The position numbers were made by a program, and so were the translations under genes. DNA of 8,153 nucleotides, taken from positions 1 to 8,153 of the forward strand of contig JAHJBU010000043.1 in assembly GCA_018813375.1 (NCBI GenBank). Reading direction: 5' to 3'. The DNA is from Patescibacteria group bacterium (GTDB taxonomy: Bacteria; Patescibacteriota; Microgenomatia; UBA1400; PJMF01). A model generated the notes under the pieces. That model had not been told where the DNA came from. It worked only from the letters and a program-made list of their open reading frames with translations, and did no database searches. Numbering within the stretch: the stretch's first letter is position 1; the number at the start of each line of letters is the position of its first letter. This document shows positions 1 to 5,353 of this stretch, piece by piece.

Positions 1-695
1 AGGGTAGTGGGAATAGGTTGCTCTAAAATTTCTAGTACAGTTAAAGCAATCTGCCCACCATTACTATGTGCCCAGATGCCAAGTTGCTGTTGATCCAATT
101 TCATTAATTGCTGCTCGATTTTAATATGTGAATTTTGTTCTATACTTTTAATTAGCTCAATAACGCTAAGTGGTTTTTGAAAACGTGCTTCCCATGAATC
201 TTCAGTTTCTGGATCACTTTTGCCAAACCCGAAAAAATCAGGAGCAAGTGTTACATAACCATTTTTTGCAAAAACTGCTGCGGCAGATTTAGTTCCAGCT
301 CCAGTGATGTAGGTTTCTTCTGGTATAAAGCCACGTAACATTACTATAATTGGAAAACCATCTTTAGGCTGAGCGATCGTAGGAATATTTAATTGCCCAG
401 TCATAGTTTTTCCTAAAGTTTGATAAGAAAATAAATAACTAGTGTAATCGGGAGTTTCTTCTAGTATCTTTTCAATTGTAATGAGACTGGACTGATAGTC
501 ATAATTTTGCAAATTATCAATACTGTATTTAAGTAATGGCAATTTTTTTTCCTGAATTTTAGTGGTTGTTAGTGGAGAAATTAGAGCATTGTTTTCTAAA
601 AAAAACGGAAGACCAAACAAATTTCCCAAGCACCAACCTACGGGAAAAACAATCAATGCAGTAATTAAAGTAGCCCAGACAATATATTTTTTCAC
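1..695 (-). CDS. Membrane-anchored alpha/beta hydrolase (dipeptidyl-peptidase-like), 3' end outside window
   Basis: The reading frame stays open to the left edge, giving 231 codons of an unfinished protein. Residues 2-3 are lysines and about 4-24 form one hydrophobic helix, so it is probably an uncleaved signal anchor with the enzyme outside the membrane. The hydrolase domain follows. RGF at 121-123 sits where the oxyanion loop (usually HG) is expected, DFFGFGKSD at 153-161 is the usual strand and loop, and AHSNGG at 209-214 is a nucleophile elbow (G/A-x-S-x-G) with Ser211 as likely nucleophile. The acid and histidine of the triad would lie beyond the window. The start is uncertain. I chose GTG at 695 because KK plus the helix follows directly; an in-frame TTG at 716, right after the upstream stop, would add seven residues. 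No strong ribosome site is visible for either, so translation may be coupled to the upstream membrane-protein gene. The exact substrate (peptide or ester) is unknown. Confidence 0.8.
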   Translation of the reverse strand, partial: MKKYIVWATLITALIVFPVGWCLGNLFGLPFFLENNALISPLTTTKIQEKKLPLLKYSIDNLQNYDYQSSLITIEKILEETPDYTSYLFSYQTLGKTMTGQLNIPTIAQPKDGFPIIVMLRGFIPEETYITGAGTKSAAAVFAKNGYVTLAPDFFGFGKSDPETEDSWEARFQKPLSVIELIKSIEQNSHIKIEQQLMKLDQQQLGIWAHSNGGQIALTVLEILEQPIPTT

Positions 696-716
696 AATCT
701 TTATTTTATCAGGCAA

Positions 717-1226
717 TCATTTTTTAGCTGTAGCTGTTTTAGTAGCTTTTTTTTCATAAGAAGCTTTGATTTCAAAGAGTAAGTAGAAGCCAATTAGTAC
801 TCCAACAATTGATCCTATTGCTGATTGGCTAATAAAAATTAAACCTAAGATTGAGTGTATTACTGATACTATGTTTGACCAGAAAATATAAATCCAACCT
901 TCAATTTTTCTTTCTCTAAGTGGAGTAAAGGCTTTAAAAGCTAAAAATGCCAAAACCAGCATTATCACAGCTGAGAGTAAAAAATAGGCAGAATTAACCC
1001 CAAGGTAGTGTCTCATTACTCGTCCTACGGTATTCATACCAAAACCGAGTCTAAAATTAGTGATAGCTCCGGTGACACTAAAAATTCCTCCCAATGCTGC
1101 TCCCCAAGGAACAATTTTAACAAAGAAATCAGTAATGCTTTGTGGAAGGTGAGGGAGTTGTTTAAATGGGTCCTCAACTTTGGCAATTAGCCCTTGAGCT
1201 TTTTTGTCAGTCAGAAATTTACACAC
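717..1226 (-). CDS. Small four-helix integral membrane protein, unknown function
   Basis: This 169-residue protein has a short charged N-terminus and four hydrophobic segments at about 38-56, 81-100, 111-132 and 136-153, followed by a lysine-rich tail (KKATKTATAKK). A basic loop (PLRERKIEGW, 102-111) lies between helices 2 and 3. By the positive-inside rule this loop and the tail are likely cytoplasmic. I recognise no catalytic motif or named family; it resembles small uncharacterised membrane proteins of Patescibacteria. The start is GTG at 1226, set by a perfect AGGAGG five bases upstream. It is the first gene of a minus-strand pair with the alpha/beta hydrolase: its TGA stop (719-717) is followed in the same frame by TTG. 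The hydrolase is also membrane-anchored, so the two may act together at the membrane, which is an inference from position only. Confidence 0.75.
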   Translation of the reverse strand: MCKFLTDKKAQGLIAKVEDPFKQLPHLPQSITDFFVKIVPWGAALGGIFSVTGAITNFRLGFGMNTVGRVMRHYLGVNSAYFLLSAVIMLVLAFLAFKAFTPLRERKIEGWIYIFWSNIVSVIHSILGLIFISQSAIGSIVGVLIGFYLLFEIKASYEKKATKTATAKK

Positions 1227-1231
1227 AATAA

Positions 1232-1237
1232 CCTCCT
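1232..1237 (-). promoter_or_regulatory. Shine-Dalgarno site of the membrane-protein gene
   Basis: AGGAGG on the minus strand lies five bases before the GTG at 1226-1224. This fixes a non-ATG start that would otherwise be doubtful. It is one of only two perfect ribosome sites in the window; the other precedes the antitoxin gene. Confidence 0.8.
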
Positions 1238-1283
1238 AATTTAAATGTACTTTATTTACTATATCACTAAATTAACAATTTTT

Positions 1284-1291
1284 AGTATAAT
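1284..1291. promoter_or_regulatory. Overlapping divergent -10 boxes (TATAAT plus strand, TATACT minus strand)
   Basis: The 8-base stretch AGTATAAT reads as TATAAT on the plus strand (1286-1291) and TATACT on the minus strand (1289-1284), in the only spacer between divergent genes. The plus box matches the sigma-70 consensus perfectly and would place the transcript start near 1298, the ATG of the lipoprotein gene. The minus box would start a transcript near 1277, leaving about 50 bases of leader before the membrane-protein gene. I see no convincing -35 box at 16-18 bases for either direction, so the promoter rests on the -10 element and the divergent layout. Confidence 0.5.
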
Positions 1292-1297
1292 GTGATT

Positions 1298-1963
1298 ATG
1301 AAAAAATTTATTCTCCCTACTTTATTAATTATTTTTAGCACTGTGCTTTTTTCTGCTTGTAAAAAGTCAACAAATCAAGCAGTTCAAACCGAAGCGCCGG
1401 CACCAGCAATAGAAGAGCAGCAGCAGCAACAACAAGATGGCGGTGATTTTAGTGGGACAATCAAGGATTTAATTAGTTCTGGTAAAGCGCAAAAATGTAC
1501 CTGGACTTTGCCTGAGCAAGGCAGTAGTACCGTCTATGTAGATGGTCAAAAGACCCGGATTGAGATTAATATGCCTATTACAGAAGATCAGCCAGCTCGA
1601 CAGATGATTACCGTGTCAGATCCTACTTGGGCTTATACTTGGAATCCAGGCGTAAAGGAAGGTATGAAAATGAATATTGAGGAGATGGCTAAAGAGGCGC
1701 AAGAAGCACTAAATGCAGATGAGCAGACGCCAACGGATGGAAACGATGATGATTATCAGGCTATGGTTAATCAAGATTATCAGTTTAAGTGTGATTCTTG
1801 GAAAGCTGATTCTAGTATGTTTATTCCTCCCACAGATGTGGAGTTTGTAGATATGAATGTAATGATGGACCAAGTTCAGCAGGATGCGAAAAATATGAAG
1901 AAGATGTGCGAGATGTTGTCAGGTGAGCAAAAAGAGGAGTGTCTAAGGGGGTTTGAGGAGTAA
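1298..1963 (+). CDS. Putative secreted lipoprotein with polyglutamine linker
   Basis: This 221-residue protein starts with a lysine pair and a hydrophobic stretch (4-20) ending in LFSAC, a slightly unusual lipobox with Phe at -3. Cys21 is the likely lipidated residue, so the mature protein would be tethered outside the membrane. A low-complexity linker (22-50) contains six glutamines at 41-46. The rest (about 51-190) looks like one folded domain with repeated strand-like segments, including KCTW (66-69), VYVDGQKTR (79-87), WAYTW (111-115) and KCDSW (164-168). The C-terminal tail carries Cys204 and Cys215. C67/C165 and C204/C215 could form two disulfides. The pattern recalls small lipoproteins common in Patescibacteria and is vaguely LolA-like, but I cannot assign a family or function. 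ATG at 1298 was preferred to GTG at 1292, which overlaps nothing useful and lies against the TATAAT box. No ribosome site is visible, so translation may be leaderless. The next gene begins 13 bases after the stop. Confidence 0.75.
   Translation: MKKFILPTLLIIFSTVLFSACKKSTNQAVQTEAPAPAIEEQQQQQQDGGDFSGTIKDLISSGKAQKCTWTLPEQGSSTVYVDGQKTRIEINMPITEDQPARQMITVSDPTWAYTWNPGVKEGMKMNIEEMAKEAQEALNADEQTPTDGNDDDYQAMVNQDYQFKCDSWKADSSMFIPPTDVEFVDMNVMMDQVQQDAKNMKKMCEMLSGEQKEECLRGFEE
1418..1435 (+). repeat. (CAR)6 triplet repeat encoding polyglutamine
   Basis: Three CAG codons are followed by three CAA codons, encoding Gln41-46 in the linker just after the lipidated end of the lipoprotein. It is in frame, so changes in copy number would alter linker length without a frameshift. 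The mix of two codons makes slippage less likely than in a pure repeat. Confidence 0.7.
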
Positions 1964-1976
1964 GTGATAAAAACTA

Positions 1977-3437
1977 ATGTCTTTCTTTTTGCTAAGCAAA
2001 ATTAAACAAGAAGCTGATTCAATAGATTTTAAAAAAACGGTTGACCGACCAGTTCCCCCACTGAGTGTTGATTTACTAGTAATTCCAATTATAGACAAAG
2101 TTGCATATTCACGAATATTAGATCGGAAATTTAATTATTGGAATGAAATTTGTATTTCTGGAGCTTTTTATGATGATTTAGAGATATTAAAGCTAGAAGA
2201 AAAATATATAGAAGAAGCGTTTCAGCAAGATGCTGAATTTTTATACAAAAAAGCAAATTTAGCAGAAGAGCTTGGTGCCACGCTGATTATCCAGAGTCAG
2301 AAATTTAGTCAACTTAATCTGAAGAAGATAGATAGAGAAAAATTAAGTCATGCTTTTAAAAAATATTTAGATTGTGTTATCAGTTTTGTGCCTTTTTTTA
2401 CGTTTATTATTTCTTCAGGCAATCTTTTGGAAAAAATTATTAAGAAAAGAATTTTGAAAATAGTAAAAGATGAACAAACTGCGCAAGAATATACTATTTT
2501 AGCAACTAATCCATCAAAACCAAATCAACATTTAAGTGAGGAGATGGAATTATTAGAAATAGCGCAAAAGTTTCATGCTGGTAAAAAAATAGATAAATTG
2601 CTTACTCAGCATTTAGAAAAATATGCTCACATTGGTTTCCGTGGGCAAGAAAAAAGATTTTGGACGAAAAATGACTTACTTCAAAGAATTGAAGTAGTCC
2701 AGAATCCAGCTAAAGAATTAAACAAGATTGTTGAAAATAGACAAAAGATGAGTAGAGAATCAAATAAAATTTTTAAAATTATAAAGGCTGATAAGGATTT
2801 AGAAAAACTAATAAAAAATGCCAGAAAATATGTTTGGCTCCGAACTTATCGCTCTGATGTTTACAATCAGGCATTTGGCACAGCTGCCCAATTTTTAGAT
2901 TTATTTGTTCAGAAAGAAGGTTATAAAAGCGGAGAATATTTGCTGTTTTCAGTTGAAGATTTTTTGACTGGCAAATATCCTATTTCAAACGAATTATTAG
3001 TCAGAAAAAAAGCTTTCGCTGCGATTTGTATTAACAATCAGCTTTATCACTTATCTGGAGATGAAGCTCTGGAGTTTAAAAAATTTTTGGATGATAAAAA
3101 TGAGTTGGGGGATAAAATAAAAGGAACGGTAGCCAACAGATCAGTAAAACAAGTAAGAGGAGTTGTTAGGATTGTATTTAATCCTAAAGATTTGTCCAAA
3201 GTCAAAAAGGGAGATATTATTGTGGCCACCATGACTACTCCTAATTTTGTACCAGCAATGAAGAGGGTAGCTGGATTTATTACAGATGAGGGAGGTATTC
3301 TTTGTCACGCTGCTATTATTAGTCGTGAAATGAATAAGCCTTGTATTGTGGGCACTGGCAATGCAACTAGAGTTTTGAAAGATGGAGATAAAATAATAAT
3401 GGACCTAGAAAAAGGCGAAGTTAATAAGATTAAGTAG
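1977..3437 (+). CDS. PEP-utiliser mobile (phosphohistidine) domain protein lacking ATP-grasp and PEP barrel
   Basis: This is a 486-residue protein. The C-terminal part (about 383-486) is a clear PEP-utilising-enzyme mobile domain. It has TTP at 420-422, TDEGG, then CHAAIISRE with His444 as the residue that is phosphorylated in PEP synthase, pyruvate phosphate dikinase and rifampicin phosphotransferase, and a closing LKDGDKIIMD. The first 380 residues are a charged, mostly helical region with no ATP-grasp motif that I can see. Parts such as LRTYRSDVYNQAF and the central HLEKYAH segment resemble the helical linker found before the mobile domain in PEP-synthase-like proteins. A C-terminal PEP-binding barrel is absent. 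The product therefore cannot be a complete PEP synthase. It could accept a phosphate from a separate partner or regulate an enzyme of that class. The ATG at 1977 has only a distant GAGGAG (1955-1960, inside the previous gene), so coupling to the lipoprotein gene is plausible. Confidence 0.8.
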   Translation: MSFFLLSKIKQEADSIDFKKTVDRPVPPLSVDLLVIPIIDKVAYSRILDRKFNYWNEICISGAFYDDLEILKLEEKYIEEAFQQDAEFLYKKANLAEELGATLIIQSQKFSQLNLKKIDREKLSHAFKKYLDCVISFVPFFTFIISSGNLLEKIIKKRILKIVKDEQTAQEYTILATNPSKPNQHLSEEMELLEIAQKFHAGKKIDKLLTQHLEKYAHIGFRGQEKRFWTKNDLLQRIEVVQNPAKELNKIVENRQKMSRESNKIFKIIKADKDLEKLIKNARKYVWLRTYRSDVYNQAFGTAAQFLDLFVQKEGYKSGEYLLFSVEDFLTGKYPISNELLVRKKAFAAICINNQLYHLSGDEALEFKKFLDDKNELGDKIKGTVANRSVKQVRGVVRIVFNPKDLSKVKKGDIIVATMTTPNFVPAMKRVAGFITDEGGILCHAAIISREMNKPCIVGTGNATRVLKDGDKIIMDLEKGEVNKIK

Positions 3438-3468
3438 TTAAAGAGTCATTATAAAAAGTAATTAATTT

Positions 3469-3777
3469 ATGTGGATTCAGAAAAAAGGCTATAGTAAGAA
3501 AATTTTATTCACCGATGATAAAGCTGGTCTTCAAATCCAATTAGCTAAAATTCGTCAGAACGAGAAAATTCATTTTCATAAAAAGAAAACTGAGTTTTTC
3601 TTTGTCTTAAAAGGCAGAGGAACAGCGACTATTGATAATAAAGAAACCAAAATTAGACCAGGATCATTTTTAGTGATCCAACCCAAGCAAATTCATCACG
3701 TTGTCCCTATCACTAAAGAAATAAAAGTTTTTATGGTGAAGATTAATAGCACGCCTGAAGACACGTATTTTGTTTAG
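3469..3777 (+). CDS. Small single-domain cupin protein
   Basis: This 102-residue protein is almost entirely one cupin beta-barrel. Cupin motif 1 is clear: His35-x-His37, four residues, Glu42, six residues, Gly49. Motif 2 is recognisable at 65-77: Gly65, Pro72, Gln74 in place of the usual Gly, and His77 as the last metal ligand. His35, His37, Glu42 and His77 would bind one divalent metal. Proteins of this size and type include sugar-phosphate isomerases such as the mannose-6-phosphate isomerase type II family, as well as small sensors and dioxygenases, and the sequence does not decide between them. An isomerase role would fit the sugar genes further right, but those are in another operon. It starts 31 bases after the PEP-domain gene with no clear ribosome site. 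A TATAAA at 3450-3455 could be a weak -10 box. A good transcription terminator is not visible after its TAG stop. Confidence 0.85.
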   Translation: MWIQKKGYSKKILFTDDKAGLQIQLAKIRQNEKIHFHKKKTEFFFVLKGRGTATIDNKETKIRPGSFLVIQPKQIHHVVPITKEIKVFMVKINSTPEDTYFV

Positions 3778-3783
3778 CACCAC

Positions 3784-3826
3784 TTGAATATTTTTTATTG
3801 ATGTTATAACATACTGTTAGTATATT
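3784..3826 (+). promoter_or_regulatory. Promoter and probable autoregulatory operator of the toxin-antitoxin operon
   Basis: TTGAAT (3784-3789) and TAACAT (3807-3812) form a weak sigma-70 promoter with a 17-base spacer, starting transcription near 3819 so that the ribosome site is kept in the message. Two inverted repeats adjoin here: ATGTTATAACAT, a perfect 12-base palindrome at 3801-3812 covering the -10 box, and ATACT-GTT-AGTAT at 3811-3823, with 5-base arms. Antitoxins of the AbrB/MazE type usually repress their own operon by binding such palindromes, so this is the expected operator place. The protein-site match is inferred. Confidence 0.55.
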
Positions 3827-3832
3827 AGGAGG
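3827..3832 (+). promoter_or_regulatory. Strong Shine-Dalgarno site of the antitoxin gene
   Basis: AGGAGG, extended to AGGAGGTG, ends four bases before the ATG at 3837. A strong site on the antitoxin and none visible on the overlapping toxin gene fits the usual excess of antitoxin over toxin. Confidence 0.8.
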
Positions 3833-3836
3833 TGCT

Positions 3837-4163
3837 ATGAAAGATTTTACTAAAACTCAAAAAGTTATTAAAGTGGGCAATAGCTATGCAGTGACTCTGG
3901 ATAGTAAATTTGTGGATGAGAATCAAATTAAAGCTGGTGATCAAATTGTTGGAAGCTACAGCAAGAGTCACGTGGCTTATGCTGTTCCTGGAAATCAGCC
4001 AATGACTTTGAAAGACAGCGCTGGTTTGGAATATGGAAAAAAATTATCTAAAACTGAAAAAAGAGCAATTATGCATTCCAAGGTAACTCCAGAATTTGTT
4101 AGTTGGGTGGATAAAAATTTAGAAAAAGATAAAAATATTTTGGAAGAGTTAGCCAATCTATGA
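3837..4163 (+). CDS. AbrB/MazE-type antitoxin of a Doc toxin
   Basis: The protein has 108 residues. The N-terminal part (about 8-50) is a SpoVT-AbrB swapped-hairpin DNA-binding domain, recognised by KVIKVGNSYAVTLD at 9-22 and by KAGDQIVGSY further on. The C-terminal part (about 56-108) is charged and helix-prone, and should be the segment that wraps around and blocks the toxin. AbrB-type antitoxins work as dimers that bind their own promoter, and two palindromes lie directly upstream. The TGA stop overlaps the toxin start as ATGA, so the two are translationally coupled. The Doc toxin of phage P1 pairs with a Phd-type antitoxin, whereas this one has an AbrB fold; swapping of antitoxin and toxin families is well known. 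The neutralising action is inferred from the pairing. Confidence 0.85.
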   Translation: MKDFTKTQKVIKVGNSYAVTLDSKFVDENQIKAGDQIVGSYSKSHVAYAVPGNQPMTLKDSAGLEYGKKLSKTEKRAIMHSKVTPEFVSWVDKNLEKDKNILEELANL

Positions 4164-4570
4164 CCAATTTTTCTTCACTTGATATTGAGCAGATTTTGTA
4201 TCTTCATGAAAGAATTATTGATCAAGCAGATGGAGTGCAAGGAATACGGGATTTTACCCTCTTACACTCTGGATTAGAGAGATGTAAGGCTACTTTTGCT
4301 GGTGAAGATCTTTACCCTTCAATTTTTGATAAAGCTGGAGCTTTATATCATTCTCTGGTAATGAATCATGCTTTTCTGGATGGTAACAAACGCACAGCTT
4401 ATGAAACTATGAAGCGATTTTTCTATGTAAATGGTTACAAAATTACCGCTGACGATGAAGAGATCGTCCGCATGTGTATCGCAGTTGATAATGAAAGAAT
4501 GAGTGCGAGGGAAATTAAGGAATGGTTGGTGAAGAGCACAAAAAGAATTATTCATATTTTTAAATCTTAA
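4160..4570 (+). CDS. doc: Doc-type Fic-fold toxin
   Basis: This 136-residue protein matches the Doc (death-on-curing) family in length and layout. It has an N-terminal helix with LHERII (15-20), the GIRD turn (28-31), a helix with LYHSL before the active site, and the signature HAFLDGNKRTA at 70-80. His70, Asp74, Asn76, Lys77 and Arg78 are all present. As in P1 Doc, Lys77 replaces the second glycine of the AMPylating Fic motif HPFxxGNGR. In Doc this goes with kinase activity, phosphorylating elongation factor EF-Tu and stopping translation, so the active site looks intact. The start overlaps the antitoxin stop by four bases. The last 11 bases overlap the end of the convergent glycosyltransferase gene. 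The target is assumed from the family. Confidence 0.9.
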   Translation: MTNFSSLDIEQILYLHERIIDQADGVQGIRDFTLLHSGLERCKATFAGEDLYPSIFDKAGALYHSLVMNHAFLDGNKRTAYETMKRFFYVNGYKITADDEEIVRMCIAVDNERMSAREIKEWLVKSTKRIIHIFKS

Positions 4571-5348
4571 TATATTTCAAAATAAATTTTTCAAAAAACT
4601 GTTTTATTTGTTTACTGCGTAATTTACTAATCTTTTTTTTGAATTCATCAAAATCAGTTATTTTTGCTAACTTATCAATAATCTGCTTGTCCATTGGCAA
4701 TAAACCCTCTCGACGACCGATTGCTCGAGCAATTTCTACAGCCTCTTCAAGATATTCTTTAAAGGCATTTTTTGGATTACGTTTTTCATATTTATAGAGA
4801 CTAATTAAATGTTTTAAAGGAATCTTTTTTATTTCTTTCTGATTAAAAAGGTCATTTAAAAAAATTTCTACCCCAAATCTAGTTTTAGCCATTTTTTTAA
4901 GATAAGGAATTAAATCTTTTTTATAATACACTCTTTCACCTGTTAGATTTTGAAATATATTAGGTCGATACCATTTACCTGTCGGATTTGCTGGATATCC
5001 TAAAACAACTCTAAATTTATTTTTTAAAACAGGTTCTAGGAGAGTTTGTATATGATCATGTGAAAAAGTAGTTAAATCAGCATCAATAAAAAAAATTATT
5101 TCACCTTTAGCTTTTTTTATTCCCTCAACTAAAGCAAAGCCTTTACCTTGATTTTTTTTCAAATTAACTAGCTTAATTTTATTTTTAAAATTTTTTAAAA
5201 TAGTCAAGCTTTGATCTGTCGATCCATCATTAACACAGACAACTTCGTCTATCAGATCGCTTTTTAATAAAGTTTTAATAATTTTGGCAATAGTTTTCTC
5301 TTCGTTAAAAATAGGAATAATAGCTGAGATAAATTTACGATTATTCAT
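4560..5348 (-). CDS. Family 2 glycosyltransferase (GT-A fold)
   Basis: This 262-residue protein has the standard GT2 order: the SAIIPIFNEEKTI strand (8-20), VVCVNDGSTD (36-45) for nucleotide binding, NQGKGFAL (66-73) and FFIDADL (86-92), in which Asp89-x-Asp91 is the metal-binding DxD. GERVYY and RFGVEIFLND follow, as in dolichyl-phosphate-mannose-synthase-like and related soluble GT2 enzymes. No transmembrane helix is visible, so it should act in the cytoplasm or at the inner membrane face on a nucleotide sugar. The sugar and acceptor are unknown; the GH130 neighbours make a mannosyl product a fair guess. ATG at 5348 lies five bases after the stop of the double GH130 gene. A GAGG 13 bases upstream is rather distant, so termination-reinitiation is likely. 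The gene is clearly more AT-rich than the GH130 genes of the same operon. Confidence 0.88.
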   Translation of the reverse strand: MNNRKFISAIIPIFNEEKTIAKIIKTLLKSDLIDEVVCVNDGSTDQSLTILKNFKNKIKLVNLKKNQGKGFALVEGIKKAKGEIIFFIDADLTTFSHDHIQTLLEPVLKNKFRVVLGYPANPTGKWYRPNIFQNLTGERVYYKKDLIPYLKKMAKTRFGVEIFLNDLFNQKEIKKIPLKHLISLYKYEKRNPKNAFKEYLEEAVEIARAIGRREGLLPMDKQIIDKLAKITDFDEFKKKISKLRSKQIKQFFEKFILKYIKI

Positions 5349-5353
5349 TATTT

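Noticed and set aside
717..719. TGA read as glycine (genetic code 25 of Gracilibacteria/Absconditabacteria)
   Set aside because: The antitoxin TGA overlaps the Doc start as ATGA, a normal stop-start overlap, and all recognisable domains are complete without any internal TGA.
562..759. Plus-strand open frame opposite the hydrolase gene, and similar ones at 1008-1190, 3047-3232 (minus) and 4343-4555 (minus)
   Set aside because: They lie fully or mostly opposite genes with recognisable domains or strong start signals, and their translations show no family features.
1298..1963. LolA/LppX-like lipoprotein carrier assignment
   Set aside because: Only a vague resemblance in length and strand pattern; no specific motif supports it.
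3778..3800. Possible terminator after the cupin gene (T6 run at 3791-3796)
   Set aside because: No G+C-rich hairpin precedes the T run, and such runs are expected in AT-rich DNA.
3798..3826. Alternative promoter TTGATG (3798-3803) with TATATT (3821-3826), 17-base spacer
   Set aside because: It matches the consensus well, but transcription would start after the AGGAGG site and so discard the strong ribosome site. The upstream TTGAAT/TAACAT pair fits better, although both could exist.
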